Below are positions 33,991 through 44,497 of a stretch of DNA of 64,000 bases, piece after piece (positions within the stretch are counted from its first letter, which is position 1; each line of letters opens with the position of its first letter). Position numbers and translations under genes: made by a program. The stretch is from Heloderma charlesbogerti (lineage: Eukaryota > Chordata > Lepidosauria > Squamata > Helodermatidae), in the NCBI GenBank assembly GCA_026122225.1, contig JANEZZ010002357.1, positions 434,001 through 498,000 of the forward strand, written 5' to 3'. The notes under the pieces were generated by a model. It did no database searches. It worked only from the letters and a program-made list of their open reading frames with translations, and was not told where the DNA came from.

Positions 33991-34344
33991 TCTCTTGCAT
34001 GTGCAGTAAGCCTAGACTAACTTGTGCCTCACCCCATAGCCCCTCCTGCCTAAAACTTTGAGCAGGAGCCATCTACATGATACATGACAAAGGGAGGAAA
34101 AAGATCAACGGAACAACGTCGATACTACAAGACAAGAAGGTTAATGAATACGGGAAAGCTCCTTAATGTGTATGAAAGATTTGGAAGTGGGGCATGTTAC
34201 GTATTACATCAGGGGTGTTTTGCCTCTGGGGATCAGATGAGTGGTCTTTCCACTAAGTTTTGTATCTAGTTTGCTAGCCATCTGTATTCCTAGGCACTGA
34301 AGGAGTATGCCATATTGCATTTCAGCCACTAAGAACAGTCACTA

Positions 34345-34515
34345 AGCTTAGATAGCTTTTAAAAAGGGATTAGACAAATTCAACAAGGACAGGTCTGTCA
34401 ATAGCCATTAGCAATGATAGCTAAATGGGATCCCCATGTACGGAGGCAGCTAAAAACACAGTGCTGGACTATGTAGACCTTGGCCTGCTTCAAAAAGTCC
34501 ATTCTTATGTTATTT
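34345..34515 (+). mobile_element. CR1-related LINE 3' end
   Basis: Reads AAAAAGGGATTAGACAAATTC and later GTGCTGGACTATGTAGACC, CTTGGCCTGCTTC, a decayed CR1 terminus in sense orientation, ending in CTTATGTT. Confidence 0.65.
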
Positions 34516-34652
34516 GGCCTGACAAATTCAACTGTTTACTGGGAGTTAATCCCTATTTTATGAAAGGAAATTAGTGAACATCATGAATGGTTGCATGAAA
34601 GAATTATGTGCTGTTCTGAACGGAGGCCCACATGTATAGTTTGGTTTTAGGT

Positions 34653-35085
34653 TGTCATGTCCCCTGGTTCTGAGGATCCACATTATCCTGAGGAAGACTC
34701 GGATTCAGATGGGTCACAGGTCACCCCACCTTAGGAGGAGCCCTCAGTACTGCCCTTCTATACCTTCCCAGCCTGAGAACATACTGTAACTCTCTCCCAT
34801 CAGCATCTGACTCAGAAAATGATTCCCCTTTAGCTTCTCCCTGTCCCTCAGGAGCAGAAAGAGACACTGGCCCTTTAAGAACTGAGACTGTAGAACGAGA
34901 CATTGGCCCTTTAAGAACTATAGTCAGCTTCCAGCAGGGGGTGGAGCCACTGAAAGACCAGGCTCTGCCCGCCTTTTTAAGGCCTCATTTGACTACAGAT
35001 TTTTGCTGGGAAAACAGCTCCTTATGAGAGAATACTCCAGTCAGCATTTCATGCAGTGTGCTATCCCAGTTCCTGATGTGACCCA
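34653..35085 (+). repeat. LTR-like repeat, related TGTCA start (uncertain)
   Basis: Starts TGTCATGTCCCCTGGTTCTG with GAGGAAGACTCGGATTCAG as in the other TGTCA repeats. Contains a tandem block with CACTGGCCCTTTAAGAACTG and CATTGGCCCTTTAAGAACTA, then GCCTTTTTAAGGCC. The end is unclear. Confidence 0.4.
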
Positions 35086-35099
35086 GAACAGACAGCGGG

Positions 35100-35455
35100 C
35101 CAGTTTGAATGACATGAAGGTGGTTAATAAGCCACAATGGCTAGTTGCACATTCTGGCCCAATTTACATAATTACCCTCACCGGATGCAGTTTCTTGTGA
35201 CCTCTGAATCCGGGGACAGTGGCTTGTTGGGATGGTTAACAAACCATCCAGAATCCATGGCTTGTTGTAGGGTTGTGGGGTGGTTTGTTAACCACCCCAA
35301 CAAGCCACCTTTGCTGGGCTCTGATGACACAAGAAACGGGGGGTGGGGGGCAGGGAGGGGCTTGAATCAGCAACTTGGCATCTGCAGGTGCCACAACCCA
35401 CCATGGTTTAAATAAGCCACAGTGCGCTGCAGTGATCGTGAGAACCAGGTCACTG
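35100..35455. repeat. Foldback element, unclassified (GGTTC family)
   Basis: The right end (reverse) reads GGTTCTCACGATCACTGC; the left end is decayed but keeps GGTTAATAAGCCACAATGG. The inner hairpin pairs TGGCTTGTTGGGATGG (from 35220) with its complement ending at 35308, the same layout as 8027-8327. Confidence 0.6.
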
Positions 35456-35599
35456 AGTGCTGTGTTGCAGTTTGTTTCCCCTGGACCTCTTGCCCAGTCA
35501 GGACATAGGTATAATGCATCTTATCAGGTTAATGAGACTATACCAGCATGTGAAGCTCCCAAGGAAATAGGACAGTCATTCAAACAGACAGGACTTCCT

Positions 35600-36085
35600 C
35601 AGAGATACTTGCCATTCCAGGTGGCCCTGTCAAATATGGGTGGCTACCAAAGGGAGGATCTTTTTGGTGGTGGCACCCTGATTGTGAATTGTCTTCCCCA
35701 AAGAGGCTTGCCTGGCACCTATGTTATGGTCCTTTCAGTGCTAGGTGATTACTTTTTCATTTCCCCTGGTATTTTAAAATCATTTTAAGATCTTCAGTGC
35801 TTTTAGCTCTGCTCTGTTAACATAAGGTTTTGTTGTTGCTGGTTCAATTTATTTGTTTGTACTAGGGCTACTTTATTCTGTTTTGGTTGTTTTATGGTTT
35901 TTAACTTCTATTGCTAACTTCCAAGAGGACACAGTTAATTAGGTGATATACAAATTGTGTAAAGAAATAAAATAAATTAGCTTGTAAACCTGATTGTAAG
36001 TCTTGTTAGTGATCTTGTGTAAGCTGCTCTGGGAGTCTCTTTTTTTTTTGGTGGAGTGGACTAAGAATGTTTTAAAATGAATAAA
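35600..36085 (+). mobile_element. L2-like LINE 3' end
   Basis: Starts in coding-like sequence (GGTGGTGGCACCCTGATTGTG) and continues through a T-rich UTR to AAATGAATAAACAAAC. The tail of this copy borders the hAT MITE at 36146. Confidence 0.55.
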
Positions 36086-36145
36086 CAAACCAGGAAATGG
36101 TGTAAATTTGGAGCCACTGAAGGACAGCGTAGCTTCCATGTAAAC

Positions 36146-36310
36146 CAGTGGAAGCTGGTGTCTCCAATGTCAGTGGGGCAGTGCATCCACTCTGGGTTTC
36201 AGTCAGAACTCTAATGGTGCTTCACACTTTGGATAGCTCCTTTAGAGTTCTGACTGAAACCTGAAGCGGATTCACCACCCCACTGACATCAGAGCCACCA
36301 GCCTCCACTG
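36146..36310. mobile_element. hAT-type palindromic MITE
   Basis: Element of 165 bp with ends CAGTGGAAGCTGGTGTCTCC and the complement of CAGTGGAGGCTGGTGGCTCT, flanked by an exact 8-bp duplication ATGTAAAC (36138-36145 and 36311-36318). The inner arms share AGTTCTGACTGAAACC. Confidence 0.88.
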
Positions 36311-36531
36311 ATGTAAACTAAAAAGAAAAAATTTAGGGCTGCAATGCTTGACTAATAGCTTAGTTTATTTGATTTTAAAAATCAACCAAAAAGCTGCTCC
36401 TGTTTAATTTTTAAATTAATGGGAAGCATTTTTAAATAAAAGTACTTTACCTTTACTTGCATCTAAATATATTTTTATAAGTCTTTAATACAAGTGCTTA
36501 TAAAAACCACAGGTGGCAAACACCATCTTAT

Positions 36532-36617
36532 GGTTGCAGTTCTATACTCACTTACTTGGAAGTAAGTACCACTGAACTCAATGGGGCTTACTTTTGAGTA
36601 GACATATATAGGCTTGA
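36532..36617. repeat. Short palindromic CAATCCTAT MITE
   Basis: GGTTGCAGTTCTATACTC, GGAAGTAAGTACCACTG, CTCAATGGGGCTTAC, then GTAGACATATATAGGC. A diverged copy of the same family. Confidence 0.58.
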
Positions 36618-36860
36618 AGTGCAAGAGGCATTCTTACTTCTCTCACATGTGTGAAGGAATGCCTCTTCTGAAATTATGCATCTAAAAAAACAAAGAAATT
36701 GTGCTTCTTATTACAGAAATATTTTTACCCATCTGCAAATGTAATTGGTAAATTGGTTACTTAGCAAAGCTAGAAAATGCCCACAGATGACTGTGGAGAC
36801 AGCAGCATTTCATGGCAATGCTTCAAATTGTGAAGATTTTTCTCTCAGATACCAATACAC

Positions 36861-37110
36861 TTTTTATTTTTATTTATTTATTATTGCATTTATATCCTGC
36901 CTTTATTCCTCTTGCAAGGAACCCAAGGTGGCTTACATTATCCTCCTCCTCTCCATTTTATCCTCACAACAACAACCCTGTGAGGTAGGTTGGGCTGAGA
37001 GTGTGTGACTGGCCCAAAGTCACCCAGTGAGCTTCCATGGCCGAGTGGGGACTAGAACACGGATCTCCCAGCTCCCAGTCCAACACTCTTGCCACTACAC
37101 CATACTGGCT
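36861..37110 (-). mobile_element. MIR/CORE-like SINE, antisense
   Basis: (TTTA)n tail, CTTGCAAGGAACCCAAGGTG, AACAACCCTGTGAGGTAGG, and a reversed head ending CACTACACCATACTGGCT. Confidence 0.78.
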
Positions 37111-38511
37111 TGCTGTGCCATCAGGTAAATGTACAAGTAATGAGGTTATGATGTCATTTGCAAGGCTGTTACATCAGCACTCCAGAGAGATAAGCCAATG
37201 CAAATGTTCAGGATTTTCCATGTATTTGTTATTCTTGGTTTTTCTTCTCTTGTCCCAAATATTGATACTCTGTGCAGCAGTTTGCTACCCTGTGGGAAAT
37301 CTTTTGATTGTTCTCCATAAAACCTGCATCTTCTTGCATTTTCCCCAACAATCACTCTTGGAGCCTTGAACGTCAGAATGCTAACACTTTCACCATCCAT
37401 AATCAATGCCATTCTTTCAATTTGCTGAAAAATGCATTTTGAAGAACATTTCAATTTGCTTCTGCAAATATGGGGTGACCATACTTCTTTCCTTCACTCC
37501 CTACCAGCCCAAGGTAAAATCTGTGCATAATATTTTATTTAAGTTAGGGACCTGATACTACCATACCATATGCTATACAATCACTGCATAGACAAGTTAG
37601 CTTCTACTATGTGTGTGTGGGTTTAAAAATAAGATCTGCTAAGAATATGCTTAGGGTGTGTATATCATCATCAAGGATCTGATTATCATTACAAAGATTT
37701 TCATAAACAGGGGATGCTAATTTTAAACCAACAAAGAAATAGGACAATGAAATTATAACAGCATTTCTGTGTGTTCTATAAAATGGCTACAGAGGAAATA
37801 GCACACTATAATACGCACTATCGCCTATATAATGACTCTCGTGAAAAATATCTATCTGAATTCAATCACAGGAAAAATTTTGTTACACAAACTGAATTTT
37901 TATGCTTTTTGTTATTAGACAAATACAGCTATGTTACAATACATGTTTCTTTATGCTGGCAGCCAGGAAATTGAGAGCCAAATTTATGGCCCAGACTTGA
38001 GTGTCTTCATGTGTGTAATGGCTTATAGCTAAACAAATAACATTATCTCTCTCACACAATGAAATTATATAACATTCAACTGTGGATGTATGAGCCTCTC
38101 ATAGTGTGACCCTCAAAGGTCATGGTTATGCAAGTGCTCAGTGTGAACTCTCACAAAAGTGTGTGCCTTTTGCGAGTGCTCACAAAAGCCTGGAAGGTGT
38201 TCATCAAGTGCTCATCTCCCTCCTTTCCCTTCCTCAGTCCCCCAAGCCAAAACTTTGCCTTTGGGGCAACGGAACAGGGAAGCCATGACAGATCATCCCC
38301 AGAACCCTGGGCAGAGTTACCATGAGGGATGGGGTTGGGATTACCAATCCCAGGATCCTTGGAAGGAAAAGTGATGCTATTCACATTATTCCCACCAAGT
38401 CTGGATTTGTGGAGTGAAAATGGCACAACGTATTTCTCAGCTAATCTGAACCAGTGGTGGCTTGCTGATCTCTAGTGCTCTACTATGAGCTCTGCTACTC
38501 AAGGGAGGGAC
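37111..38511. other. No gene seen
   Basis: Plain intronic sequence up to the hAT MITE. Confidence 0.6.
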
Positions 38512-38519
38512 CTCTAGGG

Positions 38520-38722
38520 CAGGGGAGACTCTGGTGATTCCAGTTTTGGAGGGCCGGTGATTCCATTCTTGGCTTCAGTTAGAACCAGCCAGAGCTCTAA
38601 AGCTGCTGTCCAAGGTGCTGGGCTCAGCACCTTGGATAGCACCCTTAGAGCTCTGGCTGGTTCTAACTAAAACCCAGAATGGAATCACGCCCCTCCAAAA
38701 CTGGAGCTACCAGCCTCCACTG
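38520..38722. mobile_element. hAT-type palindromic MITE
   Basis: Element of 203 bp, almost wholly palindromic (AGAGCTCTAA and AACCAGCCAGAGCTC in both arms), flanked by an exact 8-bp duplication CTCTAGGG (38512-38519 and 38723-38730). Ends are CAGGGGAGACTCTGGTG and the complement of CAGTGGAGGCTGGTAGC. Same family as 36146-36310. Confidence 0.85.
38602..38643. promoter_or_regulatory. Paired, opposed RE1-like motifs inside a hAT MITE
   Basis: The minus-strand copy (38602-38622) has both RE1 half-sites, CAGCACC and GGACAGC, with a 2-bp spacer (TT). The plus-strand copy (38623-38643) has CAGCACC and GGATAGC, one transition away. They are mirror images because they sit at the centre of the palindromic MITE 38520-38722. 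Outer positions 19-20 deviate from consensus in the minus copy. Confidence 0.45.
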
Positions 38723-38730
38723 CTCTAGGG

Positions 38731-40362
38731 GTACAAGTGAAGATAGTAACACGTACAATGTGTTAGCCAGGCTGAGCGGTGCATCTGGGCTAGTTAGATG
38801 TCAGACTTGTAATCCTGGCGGCAGATGACAGCTGATTCTAGCTAATCAGTCCAGGGTGAGGAAGCAGAGATTGTAAACTGAAGCAGAGGACAAGGAAAGA
38901 AGTAAATCAAAGACTGGATCACACAACACAGTCAGGAATAAGGCGCAGCATACGTTTTATTACTCACAGAGACTGTGTGCAGGAAGAGGAAGTTATGCAG
39001 GGGGAAAGGCTGAACTGTGGCCAGTGCCACATGCAAAAGGGGGTTGCCTGAGGAAGGCAAGGGAGTGTCCAGGCAATTTGGGCCTTGGAGGCAGAGTTGA
39101 TGGCTAAGGTGGCCAATCCTACTTACTCAGGAGTTAGCCACACTAAACACAGTGGGAGGTCCTAAATGTCAGACACAAAATCCATAATTCAGTCATGATG
39201 CAGAAGTACTTCTTGTAGATTTAAGACTAGTAGAAGAAGAGCTAATCAGGGACTTGCTTTTAAAACTTTTTTTTTAAAAAAAACCAGCATTTCAGAAAAC
39301 AAATGAGCCATTTCAGCTGTTCATCTGTCCAGACATAAACTTCTGTTTTTCTTTACAGTGTCGGAGATGATCACGATCAGCCATCTGCCAGGGTGGATGC
39401 CCCAGCAAAGCCCACCGTTGCACCAGCCTGGAAATCGCCACCATTTTAAATGTGTTTTAGAGCTAACATTTACTTGCCAGGCTGCTGTGGCTACATGAAA
39501 GGCAACTGGGTTTGGCCATGGGCTGGGTACTATACAGGCCTGGGCCTGTGAATTTCAACAACTGTCTCAGGAACATAGAAACATAGGAAGCTGCCTTAGA
39601 CTGAGTGCACCTAGACCAGTATTATCGACACTGATTGGCTCTCCAGGATTTCAGGCAGGATTCTCTCCTAGCCCAGCATCTCCTGGAGATGCTGGGGATT
39701 GAACCTGGGGTCTTCTGCATGCAAAGGAGGTGCTCTAGAATTGAGCTACAACCCTTCCCCTTGCTTGCTTGCCTCCTCTCGTAATGGGCTGGCTAAGGTG
39801 GGGATCAGGGCTCTCCCACTCTGCATGCCATTGAATCCCCAGTCTGTCACTTTCCTGTGGCATGGCTTGCTCCTTCCCACAGGCAATCTTTGAGAGAGGT
39901 GGGGGAGTGCAAGTATGGGGAGGACACTGCATTCTCTCATTTGGGGCCCACGCAAATGTGGAAACAGCCCTGCTTTGTATGTTCAACTTCAGAGCAATAG
40001 CCAACATTTTTTCTCTTCACAAGTTTTTAAAATAAAGTTACATCTTCAGGATGAGTCCATTACATACCCCAGACAAATGATTGTTTAAAGACTGCTTTAG
40101 ATATCCCAACAAACAGTCTGAATTACACTGAAAATATTAATAGTGAATAACACTGAAAATACTAGCAAGTATTACTTAGATTTGTAACCTGACCATCTCC
40201 AGTGCCTTGAAGGAAGCAACCACAGGTATAAGCAAATATAAAATATCCTGTTCAAGGTAAGACAGCTTAACCGACAACTAATATATGGGAATGCTGCCAA
40301 GTAAAAATGGTTTTCAGATAGCTGGTTATAATCAGAGCTTAGCTGTTATGCAGTGGCAACTA
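38731..40362. other. No gene seen (apart from the SINE)
   Basis: 38800-39175 is bounded by TGTCAGAC at both ends and could be an old LTR-like repeat, but evidence is thin. Confidence 0.4.
39571..39752 (-). mobile_element. tRNA-derived SINE, antisense
   Basis: Full-length antisense copy of the family at 29501: GAACATAGAAACATAGG tail, CTCCTGGAGATGCTGGGG junction, then B box (GATTGAACCTGGGG) and A box (TAGAATTGAGCT) reversed. Confidence 0.8.
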
Positions 40363-40796
40363 GAGAGCAATCCTATGGCTCCTTGACAGAGTCTGGGGGG
40401 CCACAGGATACTTCAAAGCCCTGGATCTGAGCTCCCCGCCCCTCTCCCTCACAGCCTGCATGGAGAGAATGCCAGCTGCCTCTCTGAAGACCCAAAGGTG
40501 ACCTCGGAGGGAAGGGAAACGGGGGGTGGTGGGGTGGGGTGCCGGTGGGCGAGGAGGGGATGGCTTACGCCATATTCCAAGCCCTCCCTAGCCTCCGTCC
40601 CTCCTCCTCCGTGATGCCTCAGCTAGATGGGTGAAAACACCCATCAAGCTAAATTGCAGAGAAGGCATGACGAAGGCAAAGGTCATCTCCGCCGCACCTC
40701 CTGCTCTGTGCTGGATACTTGTAAGCCTCCAAGTTCAGAGGCTTACAAGTTCAGAGGCTTAGGAGTATCAAGGGCAGATCCAATCAGATTGCGCCC
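40363..40796. mobile_element. Harbinger-like MITE (about 434 bp)
   Basis: Starts GAGAGCAATCCTATGG and ends (reverse) GGGCGCAATCTGATTGG; right flank TTA, left flank CTA. The interior shares TGGATACTTG and CAGCTAGATGGG with other members. Confidence 0.65.
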
Positions 40797-40799
40797 TTA

Positions 40800-42535
40800 G
40801 TATACTACAAGTGGGACATTCAACAAAATGTTTCAGTATGGGGTGGTCTATTTAGTGTTCCAGCCATGGTCTCTTCCAGGATACTCCATCCTGTCTGCCT
40901 GGGTTTTCCATCCCCTTTCCATAGATGCTCAGTATTCTGTCACCGAGCAGGCTCACTGTTTTGTTTTGAGGATTTTTTGCCCCCTTAGGGTTTTTTCCTA
41001 TTTTTTTTCTATTCTGCAAACCTTGGGGTTTTCCCAGGCATGCTGTTACCACCCACTTGTTTCTCAGTGCATCCATTTTATGTACACTTGTGTTGGCACT
41101 CAACAACTGAGTTCACTATTAGAAGGTGTGGATCAAGTTGGCTACTGAGACCTACATTATCATATTTATAATGGTGATTGCCAACTACAGAGACAGAAAT
41201 AATGGCCAAAGTAGATGATGCATCTTTGCATCTAATGTGCAGGATTTTTTTAAAAAACGCAAATAATATCAGCTGGGGACAGATGGATCATTATAAAGAT
41301 CCTAGCAGGAATAGAGGGGTAAAATTTCCTCCCTTCCTGTGGTTCTGAAGAAAATCCCTCTTCTGAAGCTGCATTTGGCTTGGGGGTAGGGGAGGCTGGG
41401 GTATCTCCCATCGTTACCATTCTTCCTAATGCAAATAGTAGGGATTCAGAGTAGGGATTTTCCTCAGCACCACAGCAGAGGAGGAAAGGGTTAAATTCTC
41501 CCCCCAACACACTGCTGAGATTCCAGTAACAACCAATCCCCCTTCAGCTGATACTATTTGCATTTTAAAGAATCTGCACATTAAATGCAAAGATACATTT
41601 AGGGCGCAATCCTATGACTGCTTAGACAGAAAATGGCCTACATTTCCAGCATGGCCCAGCCAGCATGCTGTTTATGCCAGTCTAAACAGGCATAGGATTG
41701 CACCCTTAACGTTGCATCTAGTTTGGCCCTAAGGGGGCAGAAAGGGGTGCCAAAGATACCCATATCATCACAAGCTTTTCATCTTTTATGACCCTGTGCT
41801 GGTCACCAATCAGAACTTTCCCAGTCTTAGAACAGGGCATAAAACTACTGTCTTTTTGGACCAATTCTGGAATTTTTACTCCTGAATGATGAATAAGAGA
41901 GGACCAAAGCATTTCGCTAACTCCGTAGACCTGATCTGTGACATTCAATCACCTTTAAAAGAAGTAACTTATGCCGAATTTAATTTTAAAAGGATTACTA
42001 TGATGATCACTTTTATTTTCAATGTCTTAAGAAATTAATCGATATTTTGCATTAGAGAGAAGCACTGAATTTCTTATGCACTTGATTAATGCATTATTAT
42101 CATCACAGTAATTAAAAGGAACAGGGTTATACACAATCAGCATGTACATCTTACTCAGCACCTTTGGCAGTTGCCTCCAGAAATTAAGCTCATTAATCAC
42201 TTTGACTGCAAAGAAAAGTAAGCTGGGCGAGAGAAACAGAAAAAAGCTCTATAGCACAGTGGGGGAAAAAAGTTCATAGCCAATATCAAGAAACCCATTA
42301 GTCTGTAACCCGATATGGAAACATTAATCTCAAAAAGAAAAGTATGAGTGTGATGCCAAAATTATAAACTAATGTTCTCCTGTTATAGTCTTCTGTAGTT
42401 ACTTTCATTTCTTCAGCAGATACTGTATCATATCCATATCAATTAATCTGGGTCTTTAACTACGGGAGAACATTATCCACATGTGCCATGTTAATGGGAC
42501 TTCTGAGTTTTAAAACCAACATGCCATTCAAGGAC
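40800..42535. other. No gene seen (apart from the short MITE)
   Basis: Plain intronic sequence around 41601-41707; 42000-42480 is strongly AT-rich. Confidence 0.55.
41601..41707. mobile_element. Short Harbinger-like MITE (about 107 bp)
   Basis: GGGCGCAATCCTATGACTG and (reverse) GGGTGCAATCCTATGCCTG are near-perfect inverted ends with TTA on both flanks. Inner words TTAGACAGAAAATGGCC and CAGCATGCTGG. Probably an internally deleted relative of the ~430-bp members. Confidence 0.75.
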
Positions 42536-42543
42536 ATATACAA

Positions 42544-43564
42544 TAGGGCTGTGCATGGCCCCCCAATCCAACTCGGAAGCTGCTTCGGGGCTTCTGAACT
42601 GGGCCCTATTCGGCTCAGGCTGATTCGGAGGGTGGGGATCCTCCTCAGCCTTCAAAGCCAAAGTGGGATTCAGACATCTGAATCCTGCTTCAGTCCCCCC
42701 CAACACACTGCCCCGCCCCCAGCTCCTCACTGGGCCTTTGTTCTGGGGGGGGCGCTTCTGCCAGAGGAACCACCGCTGCCACTGGGGGGCCCACTGCCAG
42801 GGGAACCGCCGGGGAAGGCGCTGCCGGCACTGCCAGGGAAACCATTGCCTGCTGCAGCCTGCCAACCACCCGTTCTGCGCTCTTTGCAAGGAGGAGGAAA
42901 TGGGTGATTGGCAAGAGGCTCTGGCCGCCCGTCAAGGCTGCACGGCCTCCTTCCTTGCATGGAAAGGGAGCAAGCAGATTGGACAGGCAGAAGGGCAGGA
43001 GTTGCCCTCCAGCTGCCCTCTCTCCCTTCCTTGCAAGGAGGGGACGGCGCCTGGCTGAAGGCCAACTCCTGCCTCTGCTCAAGACTTCGGGGGTTCCTTG
43101 CTTGTGAGCAGCCCATGAAGGCTCGAGTTAGGCCAGCAGCAGCAGCTTGCGATGGGGGCCGGCCGCCACTGCTGTCACCATTGCCACTGTGGGAGCTGCT
43201 GCCACCGCCAGCTCCTAGACCCCCTGGATGCGCGCTGGCAGCCATCTTGTTCTGGGGAATGGGGGCAGCCATTCCTTTCTAAAATGCTGATTCCTGTATT
43301 TCTGGAAATACAGGCCACTGCCATTTTAAAAATGGCTCCCCCCATTCCCTGGAACAAGATGGCTCCCAGTGCATGTCCAGAGGACCAGCTAAGGAGCTGG
43401 GTGTGGCGGCTGGGCCTCAGGATAGCTCCAAAGTGCTTTGGAGTGACCCGATTCTCTTCAGGCTGCCTTGTCTCTGCCATGACTCGGAGGTGGCCTGAAG
43501 CAGCCCGAGGCACCTGGTCTCAACTCAGAATTCAGGCTTCGGGCCGGAGTAGTTCACAGTCCTA
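42544..43564. mobile_element. Probable GC-rich hAT-type non-autonomous element
   Basis: Ends TAGGGCTGTGCATGG and (reverse) TAGGACTGTGAACTAC; flanks ATATACAA and ATATATAG match at 6 of 8. The 1021-bp body is GC-rich with long spurious frames in all registers; none resembles a transposase. Sub-terminal TTCGG and CTTCGGG words recur at both ends. In composition it imitates a CpG island. Confidence 0.5.
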
Positions 43565-44123
43565 ATATATAGTGCTAAATGCTACTTAGCATTTATGTGG
43601 CTATTGAGAATTCACAAAGGGATTCACATGTATTGTCTCACTAGTTATCACTACAACAACCATGATAATTAGGCTGGTATACTTATTATCTCTATATTGC
43701 AGGTGAGGGAGAGAGTGTAAGGCGAGGGCGGAGAGAATGGGGACTTGCCTAAGGCTGCCTAGTGAGTCTAGGTCCCACATATCTCCATTCCTGTGCCATT
43801 CCTCATCCTGTTCCCTATACCAGCTTCTATCACCACCATAGGCCATGCCCTACATTCCAACCTTCCACAAAGTGAGAACAGCTGCTGACTTTACATCAAT
43901 TGCCTCAAGGCAATCACCTACGGTGCATAATTCCCTCTCTTTATTGGTCTTTCGGGGAGGGGGGGAGCATGTGCAAAACAGATCTCTACATTCAGCCTTT
44001 GGTCTGGCAAGCTAGCTGGTCTGTTTTTCTCTGCTGGTCTTGTTTCTTCCACCTTCGTTGTCTTGTATTCATTATTATCGGCTTCTTTGTGCAGTTGGAA
44101 GGGTGGCTAATAAATGTTTTAGA

Positions 44124-44378
44124 TCCAGTACAGTGTAGTGGTTAGAGTACCAGACTAGGACCAGTATGCCTCAATTCGTCTCCACTCAGCCATGAAGCTC
44201 ACAGGGTGACCTTGGGCGAGTTACCTTCTCTCAACCTAGCCTACTTCATAGGGCTGTTATGAGGATAAAATGGGGGGATAACACAATGGGATTGTTGTGA
44301 ACTAAAAATGGTGCATCCTGTGAACCTCTGAGCTCCTTGGAGAAAGGACAGGATAAAGTTTTAATAATAATATAATAA
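44124..44378 (+). mobile_element. MIR/CORE-like SINE
   Basis: Same family as 9974-10165: CAGTGTAGTGGTTAGAG head, CAGCCATGAAGCTCACAGGG, GAGCTCCTTGGAG, and a (TAA)n tail. It lies 120 bp from the left end of the Tc1 element. Confidence 0.78.
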
Positions 44379-44497
44379 TAACTGGGGACTTCCTAGCTCA
44401 TATGGCTGCCCACTATGCTTGCAAAACCCATTACTTCCAATGGGTCTCCAATGCCACCAGGATACTTCTCAAACCCCCAAAATAATGTAACTACATA

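Noticed and set aside
38800..39178. Solo LTR bounded by TGTCAGAC repeats
   Set aside because: The 8-bp words are the only evidence; no TG..CA structure or second copy was found.
42488..43565. Several 110-180-codon frames
   Set aside because: They come from the GC-rich hAT-like element, overlap each other on both strands and show no family motif.
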